Shown here: positions 58,492 to 64,000 of the stretch, piece after piece | How the letters are laid out: every line of letters begins with the position of its first letter | Numbering within the stretch: the stretch's first letter is position 1 | Assembly: GCA_963810195.1 (NCBI GenBank) | Contig: CAWEMO010000008.1 | Coordinates: 1-64,000 of the forward strand | DNA length: 64,000 nt | Source: Chersky-840 sp963810195 | GTDB lineage: Bacteria; Actinomycetota; Acidimicrobiia; Acidimicrobiales; UBA8190 | Reading direction: 5' to 3' | Notes under the pieces: generated by a model | Seen by the model: only the letters and a program-made list of their open reading frames with translations | Told to the model about the DNA's origin: nothing | Databases searched by the model: none | Made by a program: the position numbers and the translations under genes

Positions 58492-58983
58492 CTAACTCAG
58501 ACTTGGCGGGGCTGAAGTCATGACCTGCTTGTCACGCGTTGCTTGCCATGTCCTTACGTGGCCTCGTAGGGCCTGAAGATCGAACGCCCACTCCTGGTGG
58601 CGTTTGCACCAGACGGTTGCCAAACGCACGTCGTCCATCATGATCGCGTGGTCTTCTACTAAGGCGCGCTCAGGGTAATGATCGCCCCCCCTTGGCGTTC
58701 CCTTGTAATGGGTGGCCAAGGAGAGATCACCGGTCAGCGCCTTCACCACAAGGACCGTCCCATGGCTTGTGACGAACACGTCTCCAAGGGTCCTACGACA
58801 TTGCCGCCGACCAACGAGAATTCCGCAGCGGATCTCTACCGCATGGTTCTTGGCGAGATCATCCTTAGCGATGTTGGCACGCAAGTAGCCGGGAGACGTG
58901 GCCCAGGACGGCAGGTCGAGTGCCGACGAGGGGGTCCACTTTTTCGGCACTTCGTCGTAGACAGTCGAGTCACACTCGGGCAC
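58492..58983 (-). CDS. hypothetical Cys-containing protein
   Basis: 163 residues from ATG 58983, 11 bp downstream of the XerC-like gene on the same strand. Core: AVEIRCGILVGRRQCRRTLG, DVFVTSHGTVLVVKALTGDL, HAIMMDDVRLATVWCKRHQE, WAFDLQALRGHVRTWQATRD. Three spaced Cys and a C-x-x-H (WCKRH) suggest a metal site. Proximity to the recombinase suggests element cargo. No known family. Confidence 0.6.
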   Translation of the reverse strand: MPECDSTVYDEVPKKWTPSSALDLPSWATSPGYLRANIAKDDLAKNHAVEIRCGILVGRRQCRRTLGDVFVTSHGTVLVVKALTGDLSLATHYKGTPRGGDHYPERALVEDHAIMMDDVRLATVWCKRHQEWAFDLQALRGHVRTWQATRDKQVMTSAPPSLS

Positions 58984-58994
58984 ACCCGAGGCTC

Positions 58995-59891
58995 CTAGAG
59001 TCGATCGCCCAGCGACATCCGCCGATGGGCCTCTCGCGCCCTAAGGTCGGCCGCCGAGGCCGCATAGCGGGACACCATGTTCGGGCTGCGCCATCCCGCA
59101 AGGCGTCTCAAGTCATTCTCCTGGCCCCCGTCGGCCAGCCAGTGGTGGGCGAAGGTGTGTCGGAACTGGTGGGCGAAGACGTGGCTGAGACCAGCCTCCT
59201 TGGCACGTCGGCGCAGCATGAGGCTCACACCCGAAGTCCCGAAAACGCCGCGGCGAGAGACGAAGTACGCATCGAGGTAAGCATAGGGGTGACGGGCGCG
59301 GAGCACCTCATAGCGGTCGAGGGCCTTGGCAGTTCTTGTGCCGAAGGGCACGGTGCGGGGTCGCCGACCCTTTCCCAGAACGACAACTTCTCCCCTGTCC
59401 AGGTCGACATCAACGACCGTCAGGCCCACTAGCTCACCCTTTCTGATTCCGGTGTCGGCGAGAAGTCTGATGACCGCCTCGTCGCGACGGTCCTCAAAGG
59501 ACTTGGTCTCGCACGTCTTGAGCAGTGCCTTCAGATCCGCGACTTCTAGCACCGGCACCGGTTTCTCGGGGACGTGCGGGGGTCGGAGACGGGCCATCGG
59601 GTTCTCAAAGATGTGCTCCTCCTCGTGAAGCCAGGAGAAGAACTGCTGGAGCGCCCGGAAGCGGTTGTTCGCCGTGGCCGAAGAACGGGTAGCGAGGAGG
59701 TCGCCGATGAACTTCTCGATGTGTGCGGCCTCGATGGCACCGACCTCGAAGATGCCCTCTCGACCGAGGAACTGCACGAACTGACCGATGGCCTCGCCGT
59801 AGGTCTCCAGGGTGCGCGGCGCCTTGTTCTCGGCCCGCAGGTGCCGTGACCAGGACCTCATCAGCCGCTCGAACCCCTCTAAGCTCTCCAC
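58995..59891 (-). CDS. XerC/D-like tyrosine recombinase
   Basis: 298 residues, full length for a Xer-type enzyme. SAM-like N-terminus (FERLMRSWSRHLRAENKAPR, TLETYGEAIGQFVQFL), catalytic domain with Arg in DTGIRKGELVGL, H-x-x-R in HQFRHTFAHH, Trp in place of the second His in RLAGWRSPN, and nucleophile Tyr in VSRYAAS. Trp at that position is seen in active integron- and phage-type recombinases. It lies 108 bp from tRNA-Ala, transcribed away from it. It may be the enzyme of the left-hand element. Confidence 0.93.
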   Translation of the reverse strand: MESLEGFERLMRSWSRHLRAENKAPRTLETYGEAIGQFVQFLGREGIFEVGAIEAAHIEKFIGDLLATRSSATANNRFRALQQFFSWLHEEEHIFENPMARLRPPHVPEKPVPVLEVADLKALLKTCETKSFEDRRDEAVIRLLADTGIRKGELVGLTVVDVDLDRGEVVVLGKGRRPRTVPFGTRTAKALDRYEVLRARHPYAYLDAYFVSRRGVFGTSGVSLMLRRRAKEAGLSHVFAHQFRHTFAHHWLADGGQENDLRRLAGWRSPNMVSRYAASAADLRAREAHRRMSLGDRL

Positions 59892-59999
59892 CGTGAGTCG
59901 CCTCCTTCCGTGCCGAAAGCATGCGCTCTCGGTGCGGTGTGCTCACCCAACTCACGGGGGGAAAACGGTATTTTCGCAGTTCAGCGCCTAGATATTTCC

Positions 60000-60074
60000 G
60001 GGGGTGTAGCTCAGTGGTAGAGCGCCTGCTTTGCAAGCAGGAAGTCGTGGGTTCGATCCCCATCACCTCCACCA
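60000..60074 (+). tRNA. tRNA-Ala (anticodon TGC)
   Basis: Acceptor GGGGGTG pairs with CACCTCC (one G-T). The D arm is GCTC/GAGC, anticodon stem CCTGC/GCAGG around TTTGCAA, T stem GTGGG/CCCAT around TTCGATC, discriminator A, CCA encoded. Read as tRNA-Ala for GCA. Its 3' end is a likely attachment site, since an integrase gene ends 37 bp downstream. Confidence 0.95.
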
Positions 60075-60110
60075 GCGATCTGACCGGGTAATTCCAGGTC
60101 AGCCCCGCTT

Positions 60111-61343
60111 TCAGGGGGTTCTCTTCTTTCGGCCAGCCGCCGGAGCCTTGGTGATCTTCGCGCCGTTATCGCGTGAGTTCTCCAGATTTCCACCAGATCC
60201 CCGCATTTGCCCCAGGAGCGCCGCAAGGTCCCGGTCCCGGTCTCTCGTGGCATGCTGGTAGCGTAGAGCCGCCACTGGCGATGCGTGGCCCGCCCGGTAC
60301 ATGAGCTCGGAGACGGTTGCTCCGGCGCCGGCTGCGAGGGTCAGGCCGGTGTGTCGGAGGTCGTGCAGCCGAAGGTCTGTGCGCCCCACCTTCTTGCGGG
60401 CTCGTTCCCAGGCATTGAACAGCGTGTCGACGCTCACGCCGATCACGGGTGAGTCGGGCCCGGCGTCGACGTAGGCGTCGAGATGGCGCTTCACGTCAGG
60501 TAGCACCGTCGGGGGGATCGCAACCGTGCGGCGGCCCGCGGTTGTCTTCGGGGGCTTCGTCACCACCCTGCCGTCCATTCGCACGACACGGGTCACGGCC
60601 ACTGAGACGGTGCCCTTGGACACGTCAACGTCGCAACGACGGAGGCCGAGCAGTTCGCCCCGGCGCAGTTGGCACCAGGCGGCGAGCAGGACGGCGATTC
60701 TGAGATCGTCGGGCATGGCATCGGCGAGCGCCTGGACCTCAGGGACGGTGGCCACGGGTCGCTCCGGGGCCCTCTCTATGCTCGCACCCTTGACCTGACA
60801 CGGGTTCCGGGGGATCAGATCGTCGGCGACGGCCGTCTTGAGGATGGTGGCGAGAAGCCGGTACGCCTTGGCCGCCGTGGAGTATCGCTTGTGGGAGAGC
60901 TTGGAGTGCCAGCTCCGAATCTCCTCCGAGGTCAGCTCCCCCAGCGTGCGCGAACCCAGGTCCGGGAGGATGTGGTCCTCGAGGAGCCAGCGGTAGAGCT
61001 CGTCCGTCTTCTCGGCGAGGTCGTGTCGTCCGTCGATCCACTGGAGGGCAAAAGTCTCGAGCGTCACCCTCCCCCGCCGCGGATCTCTGGCTACTCCACG
61101 CAGCTTGTCGGCTTCGACGGTGGTGGCGTATGCGTCAGCTTCACGCCGGCTGCGGAAGCTCTTGGTTACGGTCCGGCCTCCCACGCGGGCCCGTACGTCG
61201 TAGTAGCGCCGGGCATCGGGGTTGCCCTTTGTGAGGACCTCCACCTGACGCCGGCCGTCCCTCGTGTGGAACCGCTCGTTGACTCGACGCGTCTCTCCCC
61301 CGTCGATCACGGGATAACTCACCCGGTGCACGATCTGGGCCAC
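60111..61343 (-). CDS. integrase of an element inserted at tRNA-Ala
   Basis: 410 residues. N-terminal arm-binding domain (YYDVRARVGGRTVTKSFRSR), SAM-like core-binding domain (FALQWIDGRHDLAEKTDELY), and catalytic domain: Arg in CQLRRGELLGL, H-x-x-R in LHDLRHTGL, His in RAGHASPV, nucleophile Tyr in LRYQHAT. The gene ends 37 bp from tRNA-Ala and reads toward it, the common order for phage, plasmid or ICE integrases at a tRNA 3' end. The element would extend to the right beyond the window. Confidence 0.94.
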   Translation of the reverse strand: MAQIVHRVSYPVIDGGETRRVNERFHTRDGRRQVEVLTKGNPDARRYYDVRARVGGRTVTKSFRSRREADAYATTVEADKLRGVARDPRRGRVTLETFALQWIDGRHDLAEKTDELYRWLLEDHILPDLGSRTLGELTSEEIRSWHSKLSHKRYSTAAKAYRLLATILKTAVADDLIPRNPCQVKGASIERAPERPVATVPEVQALADAMPDDLRIAVLLAAWCQLRRGELLGLRRCDVDVSKGTVSVAVTRVVRMDGRVVTKPPKTTAGRRTVAIPPTVLPDVKRHLDAYVDAGPDSPVIGVSVDTLFNAWERARKKVGRTDLRLHDLRHTGLTLAAGAGATVSELMYRAGHASPVAALRYQHATRDRDRDLAALLGQMRGSGGNLENSRDNGAKITKAPAAGRKKRTP

Positions 61344-61838
61344 GAGGCCTCATCGTAGGAACAGGGGCGCGGGAGGGGCGAGATTGGGGAGTCGGGGTGG
61401 GTTCCATGCCACCTCAGGGGAAACACGATCCCCCACCCCGCTCACCCCCCTCAGGGTCCCCCGGCGACGTAGGGATAAGACCGCCGCCAAGGAGCCCAGG
61501 AAAAACGGTACGCCTCCGGACGAGAAGAGTCCACGCCTGGAAGGGTGGCGGGGCGCAGGACTGTTCCGGTTGCTGTGTGGTGAACACGGCCCCACGCCCG
61601 GCCGATCCCCTCTGGGCGACTCCGAGTGAAGGGGCGGGCATCGCCGAGAGCCGCCAGCGGCGACCGTCTGCCTGTCTTTCTGACGGGAGTCAGCGCGACC
61701 GCACCTCAGCGAAGCGTGATCGTCTTGTAACGCTTTGGCAATGGCGGTGGTGTCGCATCCGGAGGAAGCTCGGGGCCTTAGGTGCCCGGGGATCTCCGAG
61801 CGTGGCCGCCGCAAGGCGGTAAGAGGAAAGGAAGGCCG
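61344..61838. repeat. intergenic region holding dispersed repeat copy R4
   Basis: About 495 bp with no convincing gene. Positions 61456-61520 carry GGCGACGTAGGGATAAGACC, GCCGCCAAGGAGCCCAGG and AAAAACGGTACGCC, the core of the repeats at 44.1-45.0 kb. The last 40 bp hold GAGGAAAGGAAGG, the ribosome-binding region of the cupin gene. Confidence 0.6.
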
Positions 61839-62201
61839 ATGGCTGGACTCACCCGTAAGAACATCAACAGCCCAGACGAGGTGCGTCAGATGAAGGACGG
61901 CAAGGGTCAACTCGAACTGGTCGACTTAGGCGCTGGCCTCGTCGCCCGGGCCACGTTTGAGCCGGGGTGGAAGTGGTCGGAGCACGTCAAGCCCATGGCG
62001 GGAACCGACAGTTGCCAGGCGGCACACGTCGGCTACGTCATCTCGGGCCGGATGAAGATCGTCATGGACGACGGTGAGGAGACTGAGATTGGCCCAGGCG
62101 ATTTTATGACGGCTGCACCCGGTCACGATGCTTGGATCATCGGCAACGAACCCTGCGTCATCATCGACTGGCAGGGGATGGCCGATTACGCCAAGGGCTG
62201 A
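61839..62201 (+). CDS. small single-domain cupin
   Basis: 120 residues from ATG 61839, with AAAGGAAGG upstream. Cupin motif 1 is diverged (HVKPMAGTDSCQAAHVGYVI, SGRMKIVMDDGEE) and motif 2 reads IGPGDFMTAAPGHDAWIIGN. Metal ligands may be His in EHVKP, His in AAHVGY and His in PGHDAW. Stand-alone cupins of this length are often oxygenase-like or sensory proteins, and no neighbour indicates which. It is the first cargo gene inside the tRNA-Ala element. Confidence 0.85.
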   Translation: MAGLTRKNINSPDEVRQMKDGKGQLELVDLGAGLVARATFEPGWKWSEHVKPMAGTDSCQAAHVGYVISGRMKIVMDDGEETEIGPGDFMTAAPGHDAWIIGNEPCVIIDWQGMADYAKG

Positions 62202-62223
62202 CCAAGGAGTTTCGAACTCAACT

Positions 62224-62272
62224 GTCTGAACGGCGGCGGCCGGTTGCGTCGGCCGGTTGTCGCCATTCAGAC
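62224..62272. terminator. hairpin after the cupin gene
   Basis: GTCTGAA at 62224-62230 pairs with TTCAGAC at 62266-62272, and inside it GGCGGCGGCCGG faces CGGCCGGTTGTCGCC. The nearly continuous stem lies 23 bp after the cupin stop and is a likely factor-independent or Rho-assisted terminator. Confidence 0.6.
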
Positions 62273-62653
62273 CCGTGATCAGATGGTCTAGCGAAGTCTC
62301 CGCGAAGTCCGAACGGTGCGTGCCGGTTGGGCGCGTCCCAAGACGGCTGACGACGGGGCGCATAACAACGCCGAACTCAACGGCACGTCGGCGGTTCGGC
62401 TTTTCGGCATTGCCGGTGATGCCCGACGTCCTGACCAGCTCCACCGTCCGAGATCGTCCCGTAGCCGATTCCGGACGTGACGGCCCGGGCCCGGGCGCAG
62501 ACAAAACGACAGGTCCCAAATGGTCGTGGCGAGCCCTGGGTCAGGCGAGGCGCCTGCATGCAGCCACCAGCTTCCGTGTCTCCGGGGGATGGGTGGGCGC
62601 AGGGGATGATCCATGGCAGAAGCCGACATCAGGCTTTCTTCTAGGTCGCTAGG
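62273..62653. other. intergenic region before the DUF5996-like gene
   Basis: About 380 bp without a credible gene. A second hairpin, GCCGAAC with GTTCGGC followed by TTTT, lies at about 62370-62404. The remainder shows no family-like translation on either strand. Confidence 0.45.
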
Positions 62654-63430
62654 GTGACCTCCATGCCCGTCGGATGGCCGGCGCTGCCCTACGGGGCCTG
62701 GAGTGCTACCTGCGATACCTTGCACGCCCACACCCAGGTGCTCGGCAAGCTGGCAGTAGCTCTGGCCCCACCCGAACCACAACTCCAACATGCCGCTCTC
62801 CGCCTGACCGCCCGTGGGTGGGAGACGCTGCCACTCCCAGCCCCCGACGGCTCGGGGGCGCTTGTCGTCGCGTTGGACTTGCAGAACCACGAGTCGGTGG
62901 CCGAACACAGCGACGGGCGCGTGCGCCACGTCCCCCTTGGGCCGGATCGGGCGGTGGGGGAGGTGACCCGGGATGTCTTAGCGGCCATCGGCGACCTCGT
63001 CGGCCCGGTGCGGATCAACTTGCGGCCCCAGGAGACCCCCTGGACCACACCACTCGACGAGGACGATGAGCACGCCACCTATGACGCCACTCAGGTCGCG
63101 ACGTACTTCGCGGCAGCGACCCAGGCCGCGTTAGTGCTGGCAGCACTGCGCGCCCCCTACCGCGGGCGATCGACGCCGGTCAACGCCTGGTGGGGTACGT
63201 TCGACCTCGCCGTTAGCTTGTTCTCCGGTCAGCCAGTTGACCCGCCGTCGAGCGGGTTCATCATGCGGAACTCCGCCAACGCCCAGCAGATCGAAGTTGG
63301 CTGGTGGCCCGGCGACGCTCGCTATCCGCGCGCCGCGTTCTTCGCCTTCGCCTTTCCTGCCCCAGATGGCTTTGACATCGCCACCCTCTCACCGCCAGCC
63401 GCCTACTGGAACGCGGATCTGAAGGAGTAG
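62654..63430 (+). CDS. DUF5996-like protein ending at an early TAG
   Basis: 258 residues from GTG 62654 (ATG 62663 also possible). Helical start (GKLAVALAPPEPQLQHAALR), then LTARGWETLPLPAPDGSGAL, VVALDLQNHESVAEHSDGRV, the family-like VRINLRPQETPWTTPLDED, YFAAATQAALVLAALRAPYR, VNAWWGTFDLAVSLFSGQPV, and AQQIEVGWWPGDARYPRAAF. The frame ends at TAG 63428-63430, but family-like sequence continues in the same frame for 50 codons, so the gene is either shortened by a nonsense change or read through. Confidence 0.75.
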   Translation: MTSMPVGWPALPYGAWSATCDTLHAHTQVLGKLAVALAPPEPQLQHAALRLTARGWETLPLPAPDGSGALVVALDLQNHESVAEHSDGRVRHVPLGPDRAVGEVTRDVLAAIGDLVGPVRINLRPQETPWTTPLDEDDEHATYDATQVATYFAAATQAALVLAALRAPYRGRSTPVNAWWGTFDLAVSLFSGQPVDPPSSGFIMRNSANAQQIEVGWWPGDARYPRAAFFAFAFPAPDGFDIATLSPPAAYWNADLKE

Positions 63431-63583
63431 GTGCTCGACTGGGACGATGTTCGCGGCGCCCCGGATCCACGGCGTGCCGCTATCGACTTCGGCTTGTCGG
63501 CCATTCGCCACGCGTGCGTGGTATGCGGCTGGGACCCTCTTTTGGCGGCCAGTGTCGAGGGATTACCGCCCCCGGTGAGCTGA
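63431..63583 (+). other. in-frame continuation of the DUF5996-like gene after TAG
   Basis: Directly after TAG the same frame reads VLDWDDVRGAPDPRRAAIDF, GLSAIRHACVVCGWDPLLAA, SVEGLPPPVS, then TGA. DUF5996-type proteins normally end with such a segment ('D-x-V-R...L-x-W-x...'). The context is GAAGGAG TAG GTG, so translation could also restart at GTG 63431 (GAAGGAG is a good ribosome-binding site, though close). Confidence 0.6.
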
Positions 63584-63827
63584 ACCTCGGACTTGATGGC
63601 GCGGCAGGTGGCTAGCCGAGCTGTCCCTGCCGGGAGTAGCACGGCTTCTGGAGAGGCCCCGACTTACCCGACCAATCGCAATCACTCTGGGGGTCGCGAA
63701 TACCGCTTGGTCCGCGCGTCCGGCCAAGGCGCACTACTCCGGCACATACAGCCCGGGCCTGTCGAATACATGTTTGTGATCGGGATCGGCGGTTTTAGGC
63801 GCCCTAGAGGAGATGGGACGATTTTGA

Positions 63828-64000
63828 TCACCGTCTGGAGGCGTGCCGCAGAATGAAGCGAAGGATATTGATGTGCTTCTTAGTGTCCAATCGCATCAGG
63901 TCGACGAGCAGGCCCCATGAGGGGGCTTCTCCATAGGAGCGGAGCCGCCTCCGGAGTCGCCGCAGTTGAGTGCGATCTCGCAACTCGTGGCGCAGGAGGG
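63828..64000 (-). CDS. hypothetical protein, cut by window edge
   Basis: Minus-strand frame entering at 64000 and ending with TGA at 63828. Visible C-terminus: LLRHELRDRTQLRRLRRRLR, SYGEAPSWGLLVDLMRLDTK, KHINILRFILRHASRR. The end, with L-V-x-L-M-x-x-D-x-x-K-H-I-x-I-L, resembles the last helix of ferritin-like or hemerythrin-like helical bundles that monitor a client, but that is only a resemblance. The start lies outside the window. Confidence 0.55.
   Translation of the reverse strand, partial: LLRHELRDRTQLRRLRRRLRSYGEAPSWGLLVDLMRLDTKKHINILRFILRHASRR

Overview
The window is high-GC DNA from an actinobacterium. A WhiB regulator, a GlnR-like orphan response regulator, paired class I glutamine synthetases, an ArsA/GET3 ATPase pair, a Ser/Thr kinase with an FHA-cyclase neighbour, and many GTG starts all point that way. 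The gene mix looks most like Acidimicrobiia, but that placement is inference from gene content only.

Layout. 1-2.4 kb is the end of an integrated element: small hypothetical genes and a tyrosine integrase whose start lies 72 bp from the 3' end of glnA. 2.4-34.7 kb is ordinary chromosome. It holds nitrogen control (GSI-beta and GSI-alpha glutamine synthetases, glnR), a compact Fe-S/molybdopterin fusion overlapping ridA, ErpA/HesB and Mrp Fe-S assembly genes, an MBL-Nudix pair, a DUF929 protein, whiB divergent from two ArsA ATPases, a receiver protein and a CorC-like protein, tRNA-Pro, envelope proteins, a kinase-membrane protein pair divergent from an FHA-cyclase, a 2440-residue repeat-rich surface protein, and then EthD, NlpC/P60, aldo-keto reductase and SGNH genes.

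35.1-59.9 kb is an accessory graveyard that opens inside a truncated alpha/beta hydrolase. It contains an IS21-type element splitting an HNH-like gene, at least three decayed tyrosine-recombinase tails, a serine recombinase, an intact XerC-like recombinase, frameshifted genes, many proteins under 90 residues (several Cys-rich, zinc-ribbon-like), a dispersed repeat family, and large hairpins. The most striking pattern is one divergent two-gene module present three times: a small helical protein facing a MhuD-like heme-degrading monooxygenase. One copy is intact, one is frameshifted, and one is truncated and fused by an ATGA overlap to a STAS-ATPase gene.

60.0 kb to the end starts with tRNA-Ala(TGC) followed by a full integrase, the usual left end of an element inserted at a tRNA 3' end. 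It carries a cupin, a DUF5996-like gene with an in-frame TAG, and a partial gene leaving the window. Several genes reported here (58-residue zinc-ribbon proteins, a mini-lipoprotein, a two-helix membrane peptide, two edge genes) were found by direct translation of apparently empty stretches.
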